14,721 nucleotides of DNA from NCBI GenBank assembly GCA_029239545.1, contig JARBUQ010000047.1, forward strand, positions 1 to 14,721. Direction: 5' to 3'. Made by a program: the position numbers and the translations under genes. This DNA is from Paenibacillus sp. (GTDB lineage: Bacteria; Bacillota; Bacilli; Paenibacillales; NBRC-103111). The notes beneath the pieces are model-generated. The model did not search any database. It was not told the origin of the DNA and was given only the letters and a program-made list of their open reading frames with translations. Position 1 is the first letter of the stretch. Each line of letters begins with the position of its first letter. This document shows, piece by piece, positions 1-5,899 of this stretch.

Positions 1-71
1 GGCTTTGACTTTCGTTCGAGGACCTGCATATAGTTAGTGGTGAGAGCAGCAGCAATTGGGAGGTTGAAGCG

Positions 72-1139
72 GTGAGTAAGCGGGATTTTTACGACGTACT
101 GGGTGTCGACAAGGGGGCTTCAGATGACGATATCAAGAAAGCCTATCGCAAGCTGGCACGTCAGTATCATCCGGATGTTAACAAAGCATCAGATGCAGAG
201 ACGAAGTTTAAGGAAGTAAAAGAGGCGTATGACGTCCTGAGTGACGATCAGAAGCGGTCCACTTATGATCAATATGGACATATTGATCCGAACCAAGGGA
301 TGGGTGGCAACGCTCAAGACTTTGGGGGCTTCGGTGATATTTTCGATATGTTCTTTGGCGGCGGCGGTCAGCAGCGTCGCAATCCGAATGCACCGCAGCG
401 AGGCTCAGATCTTCAGTACACGATGACGATCGAATTCAAGGAAGCGATCTTCGGCAAGGAATTGGATATAACAATTCCGCGTACAGAAACCTGTGATACA
501 TGTCATGGTTCAGGAGCTAAGGCAGGCACTAAGCCCGAATCCTGCACCGTATGTAAAGGCAGCGGACAGCAGGAGGTCGTGCAGAATACGGCCTTTGGCC
601 GAATTGTGAACCGCCGTGTGTGCTCGGCTTGTAACGGTCAAGGCGCTATTATCAAGGATAAATGTAATACTTGTAATGGCGCGGGCAAAGTGAAGAAGCA
701 GCGCAAAATTCATGTAAAAATCCCTGCAGGCGTTGATGAAGGCGCTCAGCTGCGTGTATCGGGAGAAGGCGAAGGCGGAACGAAGGGCGGACCAGCCGGT
801 GATTTGTTTATCGTGATCCGTGTGAAGGCGCATGAATTTTTCGAGCGTGACGGAGATGACGTTTATTGCGAGGTTCCTCTTACCTTTGCACAGGCAGCAC
901 TTGGCGATGAGATCGAAATTCCCACGTTGACGGAGAAGGTCAAGCTTAAGATTCCATCGGGAACTCAGACCGGCACTTATTTCCGATTGAAGGGAAAAGG
1001 AGTACCTCGTTTACGCGGTTATGGTCAAGGGGATCAGCATGTGAAGGTAGTCGTTGTAACCCCAACTTCTCTCAGCGATCAAGATGAGCATCACGAATCG
1101 ATTTTCGACCGGATGAAGAAAGCTTTCCGCGGAGATTGA
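72..1139 (+). CDS. dnaJ: Chaperone protein DnaJ (Hsp40, type I)
   Basis: DnaJ is the cytosolic co-chaperone that delivers unfolded clients to DnaK and stimulates its ATPase. The 355-residue product has the full type I layout. The J-domain covers about residues 5-70, with the HPD motif at 33-35. A short Gly/Phe-rich linker (about 76-100) follows. The zinc domain has four CxxCxGxG repeats, at 141-148, 158-165, 184-191 and 198-205. Two C-terminal substrate-binding beta domains complete it. It is slightly shorter than many homologues (about 375 residues), and the linker looks short. The start is GTG at 72, preceded by GGGAGG (58-63) with 8 bases of spacing. In Firmicutes dnaJ normally follows hrcA-grpE-dnaK and precedes prmA. 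Here prmA lies about 7 kb away. Bases 1-71 show no dnaK reading frame, so dnaK, if adjacent, ends before the window. Confidence 0.98.
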   Translation: MSKRDFYDVLGVDKGASDDDIKKAYRKLARQYHPDVNKASDAETKFKEVKEAYDVLSDDQKRSTYDQYGHIDPNQGMGGNAQDFGGFGDIFDMFFGGGGQQRRNPNAPQRGSDLQYTMTIEFKEAIFGKELDITIPRTETCDTCHGSGAKAGTKPESCTVCKGSGQQEVVQNTAFGRIVNRRVCSACNGQGAIIKDKCNTCNGAGKVKKQRKIHVKIPAGVDEGAQLRVSGEGEGGTKGGPAGDLFIVIRVKAHEFFERDGDDVYCEVPLTFAQAALGDEIEIPTLTEKVKLKIPSGTQTGTYFRLKGKGVPRLRGYGQGDQHVKVVVVTPTSLSDQDEHHESIFDRMKKAFRGD

Positions 1140-1146
1140 TAGACAC

Positions 1147-1184
1147 AAAACCTCCGGAGCAGCGCAGCGCTCCGGAGGTTTTTG
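1147..1184. terminator. Bidirectional rho-independent terminator between dnaJ and cccA-like gene
   Basis: The arm 1151-1160 (CCTCCGGAGC) pairs perfectly with 1169-1178 across an 8-base loop. The stem is extended by AAAA (1147-1150) pairing with TTTT (1179-1182). The T-run on the right serves dnaJ, and the A-run on the left gives a U-run for the convergent cytochrome gene, so it can end both transcripts. Confidence 0.93.
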
Positions 1185-1229
1185 TCTACCCACTATTGTA
1201 CTAATTAAAGGTGTATCCCCAATGTTTTC

Positions 1230-1595
1230 TTATTTGTGATCAGCTAACCACAGAGCAAGATTGGCGACTTCTTCTTCCTTGAGAGAACTTTTGAATGCAG
1301 GCATTCCGCCTTTACCGTTTAAAATTAATTTATACAGCTGTTCTTTGGTATACTTGGTCCCCACCTTCTGAAGATTCGGTCCCATTGTACCCTGTAACTG
1401 ATCCCCGTGACAGGAAATACATGATTTCTTGTAGATGGCTTCTGCAGCCGCCACATCTAATTGAACAGCAGGTATTGCAGGTGCCTGTGCTTCTGGCTGC
1501 TCTCCCGGCGCTTCATTGAACGAGGTAACAGCAAGGATAATAACCCCGAATAAACAAGCTCCGAAAAACAAACCAGACATAATCCATTTATACAT
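1230..1595 (-). CDS. cccA: Membrane-anchored c-type cytochrome (cytochrome c550/CccA-like)
   Basis: This small electron carrier should sit on the outer face of the cytoplasmic membrane and pass electrons between the bc complex and a terminal oxidase. Counted from the upstream ATG at 1601, one hydrophobic segment (about residues 6-27) acts as signal and anchor. A Pro/Ala/Glu-rich linker (about 29-47) leads to the haem domain, with CISCH at 61-65 binding haem and Met100 as the probable axial ligand. At about 120 residues it matches B. subtilis CccA, which is anchored by a helix; CccB is a lipoprotein. A cysteine lies in the hydrophobic segment, but the segment continues well past it, so a lipobox is unlikely. 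AGGAGGG (1602-1608) directly abuts the ATG at 1601 but lies 6 bases from the ATG at 1595, so 1595 is chosen (121 residues). The symbol is by resemblance; cccA versus another small cytochrome is not certain. Confidence 0.88.
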   Translation of the reverse strand: MYKWIMSGLFFGACLFGVIILAVTSFNEAPGEQPEAQAPAIPAVQLDVAAAEAIYKKSCISCHGDQLQGTMGPNLQKVGTKYTKEQLYKLILNGKGGMPAFKSSLKEEEVANLALWLADHK

Positions 1596-1601
1596 GGACA
1601 T

Positions 1602-1608
1602 CCCTCCT
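1602..1608 (-). promoter_or_regulatory. Ribosome binding site deciding the cytochrome c start
   Basis: AGGAGGG read on the minus strand touches the ATG at 1601 with no spacing, but has an ideal 6-base gap to the in-frame ATG at 1595. The downstream ATG is therefore favoured. Confidence 0.75.
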
Positions 1609-1703
1609 TTTCAACAATAAATGTTATCATTACTCAGTATGGTTGTATATAGCTCCATAGAGTCATGTTGCCTACCTGGAAAATATATGAAGATGTTCGG
1701 TGT

Positions 1704-1732
1704 TTGCTTCCAATTCATAAGTTAGTTATATT
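1704..1732 (+). promoter_or_regulatory. Candidate sigma-A promoter for the lspA-like gene
   Basis: TTGCTT (1704-1709) and TATATT (1727-1732) are separated by exactly 17 bases. Transcription would start near 1739, about 50 bases before the TTG start at 1790. The call rests only on similarity to the consensus. Confidence 0.45.
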
Positions 1733-1775
1733 TAATGCAGTACTCATTTTGTTGAAGTTCCGTTCAAGCCAAGCT

Positions 1776-1782
1776 GAGGGGG
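1776..1782 (+). promoter_or_regulatory. Ribosome binding site supporting a TTG start
   Basis: GAGGGGG lies 7 bases upstream of TTG at 1790. It supports this non-ATG codon as the start of the lspA-like gene. Confidence 0.7.
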
Positions 1783-1789
1783 CGATTAT

Positions 1790-2278
1790 TTGTTATTTTA
1801 TCTCATTATTTTGTTTAGTGTCGCGGTTGATCAAGCATCCAAAATATGGATTCGCACTCATCTGTATCTTGGTGAGATTATATCAACCTGGGAGCCTTAT
1901 ATTACCTTTACTTATTATCTCAACAGCGGTGCGGCAGGGAGTTCTTTTCAAGGTTATGGAAGATACTTCATTCCAGTAGGTATTTTCTTTGTAGCCGCTA
2001 TTTTCTATTATCGTCGGAAAGGCATGCTCCAGGGTGTCATTCTGGAAAGTGGCGCTGCTTTTCTGGTGGGCGGTGCTATTGGGAATACAGTGGATCGTAT
2101 CCTGTACGGCAAGGTTACGGATTTCCTGACGTTTGGTTCCGGTAACGGGGTTTTGAATTGGGCAGATCTTTCGCTGAACATTGGGGTAATATTGATCTTT
2201 CTGGATTTGATCATTGGTTTTATCCGGACAAGAATGAAGAAACGCACAGAAGTCGTACCTGCACTGTCAGAGGAATAA
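1790..2278 (+). CDS. lspA: Lipoprotein signal peptidase (signal peptidase II) family protein, probable paralog
   Basis: Signal peptidase II is a membrane aspartyl protease that removes signal peptides from lipid-modified prolipoproteins. The 162-residue product has four hydrophobic segments and the family motifs in order. These are DQ at 14-15, NSGAA at 45-49, the GG..GN..DR block at 94-103 followed by G.V.DF, and NWAD at 123-126. The catalytic aspartates are predicted to be D102 and D126. The motif usually written N.GAAFG/NTGAAWG reads NSGAAGSS here, so the aromatic position is replaced, and the last motif is LNWAD rather than FNIAD. The main lspA of Firmicutes usually lies elsewhere, next to ileS or rluD-type genes. 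This copy, beside a cytochrome gene and a small unknown gene, is therefore likely an extra, divergent one. The TTG start is backed by GAGGGGG. The symbol is by family; the paralog status is inference. Confidence 0.85.
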   Translation: MLFYLIILFSVAVDQASKIWIRTHLYLGEIISTWEPYITFTYYLNSGAAGSSFQGYGRYFIPVGIFFVAAIFYYRRKGMLQGVILESGAAFLVGGAIGNTVDRILYGKVTDFLTFGSGNGVLNWADLSLNIGVILIFLDLIIGFIRTRMKKRTEVVPALSEE

Positions 2279-2355
2279 TTCGGATCATACAGAAGAAAAC
2301 TATTGTTAGATCTGGATTGAATGACCTTATAAGCAGATAGGAAGTGGATCAAGTT

Positions 2356-2547
2356 ATGTCGGACATTGCAATATCGGCTGCATTCCCTAGCAGAGCGCAT
2401 GCGGAATCCGCTGCTGCCAAGCTGCGAGCTCTACGTGTGGATCCGGTTCAAATAATCGGCAGCGACGACCGGTTGACTATGGTTGTTGCAGAGGAGATCC
2501 ACCCTCAGACGATTCGTGTAATCGAACAGTGCGGAGGACTTCATTAG
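2356..2547 (+). CDS. Small uncharacterised protein, possible ferredoxin-like (beta-alpha-beta) fold
   Basis: This is a 63-residue product that I cannot name. Its pattern is a beta strand (IAISAAF), a helix rich in Ala, Arg and Leu (SRAHAESAAAKLRAL), two strands (VQIIG and LTMVVAEE) and a second amphipathic helix ending CGGLH. This beta-alpha-beta-beta-alpha order resembles small ACT/ferredoxin-like stress or sensory domains, but that is a fold guess and not a family match. There is no signal peptide or membrane segment. ATG at 2356 is preferred because AGGAAG (2339-2344) lies 11 bases upstream, whereas the in-frame GTG at 2344 overlaps that site; with GTG the protein would have 67 residues. 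It starts 77 bases after the lspA-like gene with no terminator between them, and is followed by one, so the two probably share a transcript. Confidence 0.65.
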   Translation: MSDIAISAAFPSRAHAESAAAKLRALRVDPVQIIGSDDRLTMVVAEEIHPQTIRVIEQCGGLH

Positions 2548-2615
2548 CATCTTGAGCATGAAACCTGAACAATCATCATTCTTGCTTTGCAGCGGCAGTA
2601 CGCCGTATGAATGGC

Positions 2616-2645
2616 AGCCTCTCCGTTTGACGGAGAGGCTATTTT
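2616..2645 (+). terminator. Rho-independent terminator after the lspA-like/small-protein unit
   Basis: A perfect 10-bp stem, AGCCTCTCCG (2616-2625) with CGGAGAGGCT (2631-2640), encloses a 5-base loop and is followed by ATTTT. It lies 68 bases after the small gene and separates it from the FGE gene. Confidence 0.85.
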
Positions 2646-2655
2646 GACATGTCAA
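2644..2655. repeat. Perfect 12-bp palindrome, possible operator
   Basis: TTGACATGTCAA is its own reverse complement. It begins inside the T-run of the preceding terminator and ends 21 bases before the predicted -35 of the FGE promoter. Dimeric repressor or activator sites often have this form, but no regulator can be named. Confidence 0.35.
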
Positions 2656-2676
2656 TATAGACCAGGTAGCGGAAAC

Positions 2677-2705
2677 TTGCTGACTTCAGGCGTTCAGCTT
2701 AATAT
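2677..2705 (+). promoter_or_regulatory. Candidate sigma-A promoter for the FGE gene cluster
   Basis: TTGCTG (2677-2682) and TAATAT (2700-2705) are separated by 17 bases. The predicted start near 2712 leaves a leader of about 47 bases with AGGAGGG (2743-2749) before the ATG at 2759. It lies downstream of a terminator, as expected for a new transcription unit. Confidence 0.5.
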
Positions 2706-2758
2706 AGAATGATAGCTATTTATAGACAAGACATGAAGACGTAGGAGGGATTTACGAG

Positions 2759-3733
2759 ATGTCTGATAAAACACCCGGGTCATGCTGCTCAACAAGCCGG
2801 AGCGAATTCTCTACTAATGAAGCTGCAGCGCCACAATCACAACTCTCTGACAGCAGTCCCACTGATATAGAGCAGAGGAGTAAGGGGATGGTACTGCTAC
2901 CGGGGGGAACTTTCCTTATGGGCAATAGCGGAAAATCCGGATTTCCGGCGGATGGAGAAGGACCGGTTCATGAAGTTACGCTTAATCCTTTTTACGTAGA
3001 TGCCGCAACAGTAACGAATGAAGAGTTCGAGTTGTTCATCCGCTCTACCCGATACAAGACAGAAGCAGAACGATTCGGCTGGTCCTATGTATTTGCTCCT
3101 TTCTTGCCCCCTGCGAACCATCGATTCATAATAGGCTCTACTCAAGATACTCCCTGGTGGTACGCGGTGAAGGATGCTTACTGGTTTCAACCCGAAGGGA
3201 AGGGTACAAGTGTGGAAGGACGAATGGATCACCCTGTAGTGCATGTATCGTACAATGATGCCTTGGCTTATAGCAAGTGGAAGGGAAAGCGACTGCTGAC
3301 CGAAGCAGAATGGGAATATGCAGCACGCGGGGGGCTGGAACAGAAGATATACCCTTGGGGAGATGAGCTTACTCCGGATAATCAACATATGTGCAACATT
3401 TGGCAAGGTACATTTCCCGAGAAAAATACAGCGCGAGACGGTTATACAGGGACTGCGCCTGCTCAATCTTTTCCTCCTAACGGATACGGTCTCTATAATG
3501 TTTCCGGCAACGTCTGGGAGTGGACGTCGGATTGGTTTAGCGGTGACACTTATACGCTGGAAGCGCGTGATAACCCTCGCGGTCCGGATACAGGCGATCG
3601 GCGTTCCATGCGGGGCGGTTCCTTTCTGTGCCACAAATCATATTGCAATCGTTATCGGGTTGCCGCCAGGAGCTCCAATACGCCCGACAGCTCCTCAAGC
3701 AATATTGGATTCCGATGTGCGGCCAATGGTTAA
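2759..3733 (+). CDS. Formylglycine-generating enzyme (SUMF1/FGE family), catalytic cysteines intact
   Basis: FGE uses oxygen and Cu(I) to convert the cysteine of a CxPxR motif to C-alpha-formylglycine, the catalytic residue of type I sulfatases and some related hydrolases. The 324-residue product has a Ser-rich N-terminal stretch (1-40, including C9-C10) and then the FGE-sulfatase domain (about 44-322). Markers are PGGTFLMG (48-55), the Ala-Asp-Gly-Glu loop at 64-67, RLLTEAEWEYAARGG (178-192), GNVWEWTSDW (250-259) and RGGSFLCHKSYCNRYR (285-300). C291 and C296 match the two active-site cysteines of human FGE (C336 and C341) in the same CHxSYC context. That separates it from the many FGE-like proteins lacking them. 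No signal peptide is seen, so it acts in the cytosol. ATG follows AGGAGGG by 9 bases. A regulator gene starts 45 bases downstream with no terminator between. No sulfatase is encoded in the window. Confidence 0.93.
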   Translation: MSDKTPGSCCSTSRSEFSTNEAAAPQSQLSDSSPTDIEQRSKGMVLLPGGTFLMGNSGKSGFPADGEGPVHEVTLNPFYVDAATVTNEEFELFIRSTRYKTEAERFGWSYVFAPFLPPANHRFIIGSTQDTPWWYAVKDAYWFQPEGKGTSVEGRMDHPVVHVSYNDALAYSKWKGKRLLTEAEWEYAARGGLEQKIYPWGDELTPDNQHMCNIWQGTFPEKNTARDGYTGTAPAQSFPPNGYGLYNVSGNVWEWTSDWFSGDTYTLEARDNPRGPDTGDRRSMRGGSFLCHKSYCNRYRVAARSSNTPDSSSSNIGFRCAANG

Positions 3734-3778
3734 CAGTCAAGCAGTTCAACTCAAGCTGAAGAAGCAGGTGTATAACCG

Positions 3779-4459
3779 TTGAGAGTCCATATTTTAGTTG
3801 CAGATGACGATCCCCACATCCGGGAACTGCTCCGCTTCATTATTCAAAAAGAAGGCAGCGTCGTTTTTGTTGCTGAGGACGGGGAGCAAGCCTTACAAAT
3901 CATGGAGAATGAACAAGTTCACTTGGCGGTCGTAGATGTTATGATGCCTGGCAAGAATGGCTTGGAGGTTTGTCAGGACATCCGTTCACATTATGATATC
4001 CCTGTCATTATGCTGACGGCCAAAGGGGAAATAGAGGACAAAGAAAAAGGGTTTGGATCTGGCGCAGACGACTATTTGGTAAAACCCTTTGAGCCCAAAG
4101 AGCTGCTGTTCCGGATTAAGGCCTTATTACGCCGATATCAGATAGTCTCCTCCGAATTAATCCACATCAACAACACCTGTATTGACCGAAAAAGCTATGA
4201 GGTGAGGATTGACGGCGAAGCCTTCATCATTCCGCTCAAAGAATTCGAATTATTGGCCCAGCTCGCCAGTCAGCCTGGTAGGATCTTCACGCGGGAGCAA
4301 CTTGTACAATTAATTTGGGGAGTCGACTACGAAGGGGACAGCAGGACGGTTGACGTACATATCAAACGATTGAGAGAACGGTTCTATGACAAGACGAATG
4401 ATTTTGTAATCACTACCGTGCGTGGCTTGGGTTATAAGTTCGAGGAGCGCAGCGGATGA
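3779..4459 (+). CDS. Two-component response regulator, OmpR/PhoB family
   Basis: This DNA-binding regulator should be phosphorylated by the kinase encoded next to it. The receiver domain (about residues 3-115) has the acidic pocket D9-D10-D11, the phosphate acceptor D53 in VVDVMMPG, T80 and K102 of the VKPF motif. A winged-helix domain (about 128-223) follows, with the recognition-helix region RTVDVHIKRLRERF and the C-terminal hairpin TTVRGLGYKF. At 226 residues its length is typical. The start is TTG at 3779, with AGGTG (3766-3770) 8 bases upstream. This places ILVADDD at the usual distance from the N-terminus. The stop overlaps the kinase start by 4 bases (ATGA), implying coupled translation. 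It follows the FGE gene closely, so all may be co-transcribed. No specific named orthologue was recognised. Confidence 0.95.
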   Translation: MRVHILVADDDPHIRELLRFIIQKEGSVVFVAEDGEQALQIMENEQVHLAVVDVMMPGKNGLEVCQDIRSHYDIPVIMLTAKGEIEDKEKGFGSGADDYLVKPFEPKELLFRIKALLRRYQIVSSELIHINNTCIDRKSYEVRIDGEAFIIPLKEFELLAQLASQPGRIFTREQLVQLIWGVDYEGDSRTVDVHIKRLRERFYDKTNDFVITTVRGLGYKFEERSG

Positions 4460-5832
4460 GAACGTTATATATAAGAATTGTGGTCATTTTTATTCTGATT
4501 GTTCTGGTCAGCAGTGTGCTGGCGTTATTCGTGTCTAATCTGTATTATTTGGCCAAAATCAAAAATAATAATGAATCCAAAGTGATGAAGATCGGCATTG
4601 AAATTCGCGGCTTATTTGAACAAATGCCTGGGCTTCCGCTGGATGTTTACCTCACACGCATTGCCAGCATGGGGTTTCAAATTTATGCCGTTAACGACAA
4701 GCTGGAAGGCACAGTATATGGCAGCCCCTTCAAACATAAACAGTTGGATTCTGAGCAAATCCGCCGAGTACTAGAAGGGGAAGTTTATAACGGGATCAGT
4801 ACGAAGCGTCAACTGATGGTGACCGACTATTTTGAGAATAGCGTTAGAAACAGCGTTGGACTTCCTGTTCAGGTGGAGGGGCACCCCTACGCGTTGTTCG
4901 TGCGTCCGAATTTGGAGCAGCAAATTGGCGATGTGCGGATCCTGTTATCCGCATTATTAGGATTTACATTTTTATTTAGCCTTGCTCTGATCGTTATATT
5001 GACCCGATATATTGTGAAGCCTCTAAAAAAATTAACGGAGGCAACCAATAAAATTGTCGGCGGCGATTTTGATCTCGAAATGGATGTATCGCGGCGAGAC
5101 GAAATTGGTAATTTGGCTCGACATTTTAAGCTGATGGCACAGTCCCTGCACAAGCTGGATGCTATGCGGCAGGAGTTTGTTGCAAATGTGTCTCACGAAA
5201 TTCAATCCCCGTTAACATCTATTCAAGGGTTTGCCCAAACGATTCTGGACCAGGAAGCAACCCGGGAGGAGGAGCAGAAGTACCTTCAGATCATTACGGA
5301 AGAAAGTAAGCGGTTATCCTCTTTAAGCAAGCAGCTGTTAACCCTGGCTTCGCTGGACAAGGAAACGAGCATGCTGAAAGCTTCCACATACCGTTTGGAT
5401 GAACAAATTCGCCAACTTGTCATTGTAACCGAGTGGCAATGGACGGAGAAAGATCTGATTATAGAGCCTGAGATGTCTGAGATCGTTATTTGTGCTGACC
5501 GGGAGCTCTTATATCAAGTGTGGCTTAACTTACTCTCGAACAGCATCAAGTTCTCCCATCCGGGGGGAACGATTCGAATCCGGTTATGGGCAGAGAATCA
5601 GGACATTGTAGTGGAGGTTGCAGATGCAGGCATAGGGATCCCGAGTGCGGAGCTGCCCCATATATTTGAACGTTTCTACAAGGCGGATAAGTCGAGGAAC
5701 CGATCCCGTTCAGGAAGCGGACTTGGGTTGTCCATTGTGTACAAAATTATCGAGCTTCATCAAGGCAGGATTGAAGTGCAAAGCGTGCTGGGGGAAGGAA
5801 CAGCCATTAAGGTCCGGCTCCCCAATCTGTAA
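4456..5832 (+). CDS. Membrane sensor histidine kinase (HAMP-HisKA-HATPase)
   Basis: This is the partner kinase of the upstream regulator (458 residues). A transmembrane helix at about 7-28 and another at about 162-184 enclose an extracytoplasmic sensor domain of about 130 residues. That domain shows no family signature I can name. A HAMP linker (about 185-238) leads to the dimerisation domain with the phosphoacceptor H247 in SHEIQSPLTSIQGF. The ATP-binding domain has the N-box ending at N362 (NLLSN), the G1 box DAGIGIP (390-396), the F box around FERFY (404-408) and the G2 box SGSGLGLS (419-426). The H-box reads HEIQSP rather than the commoner HEL(R/K)TP, a known minor variant. GAGGAG (4442-4447) lies 8 bases before the ATG. 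The only clear downstream partner is the MMPL transporter, so the signal may be a membrane-active or lipid-like compound; that is inference. Confidence 0.95.
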   Translation: MRTLYIRIVVIFILIVLVSSVLALFVSNLYYLAKIKNNNESKVMKIGIEIRGLFEQMPGLPLDVYLTRIASMGFQIYAVNDKLEGTVYGSPFKHKQLDSEQIRRVLEGEVYNGISTKRQLMVTDYFENSVRNSVGLPVQVEGHPYALFVRPNLEQQIGDVRILLSALLGFTFLFSLALIVILTRYIVKPLKKLTEATNKIVGGDFDLEMDVSRRDEIGNLARHFKLMAQSLHKLDAMRQEFVANVSHEIQSPLTSIQGFAQTILDQEATREEEQKYLQIITEESKRLSSLSKQLLTLASLDKETSMLKASTYRLDEQIRQLVIVTEWQWTEKDLIIEPEMSEIVICADRELLYQVWLNLLSNSIKFSHPGGTIRIRLWAENQDIVVEVADAGIGIPSAELPHIFERFYKADKSRNRSRSGSGLGLSIVYKIIELHQGRIEVQSVLGEGTAIKVRLPNL

Positions 5833-5838
5833 TCTATC

Positions 5839-5866
5839 GTTCATCTCCTGTTCATACGTCTGTTCT
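5839..5866 (+). promoter_or_regulatory. Direct GTTC repeats, candidate response-regulator binding site for the MMPL gene
   Basis: GTTCAT occurs at 5839-5844 and 5850-5855, and GTTCT at 5862-5866, giving 11- and 12-base periods. OmpR/PhoB-type regulators bind tandem half-sites at about 11-base spacing on one face of the helix. TAAACT (5866-5871) could be a -10 with no matching -35, as at an activator-dependent promoter. The site is inferred from pattern and position only. Confidence 0.35.
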
Positions 5867-5899
5867 AAACTCATTTGAGAAGGACAGGAGGTTATGAAC

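Noticed and set aside
1..71. Tail of dnaK at the left edge
   Set aside because: All three plus frames contain stops or lack the acidic C-terminal dnaK signature, so the 71 bases are treated as intergenic. Only the dnaJ ribosome site is seen there.
1540..1595. Cysteine in the cytochrome N-terminus as a lipobox (CccB-type lipoprotein)
   Set aside because: The hydrophobic stretch continues about 12 residues past the cysteine and the preceding residues (FFGA) do not fit the lipobox well. A transmembrane anchor is simpler.
2897..3634. A 245-codon minus-strand frame opposite the FGE gene
   Set aside because: The plus strand encodes a complete FGE with catalytic motifs. The antisense product has no recognisable domain and no ribosome site of note.
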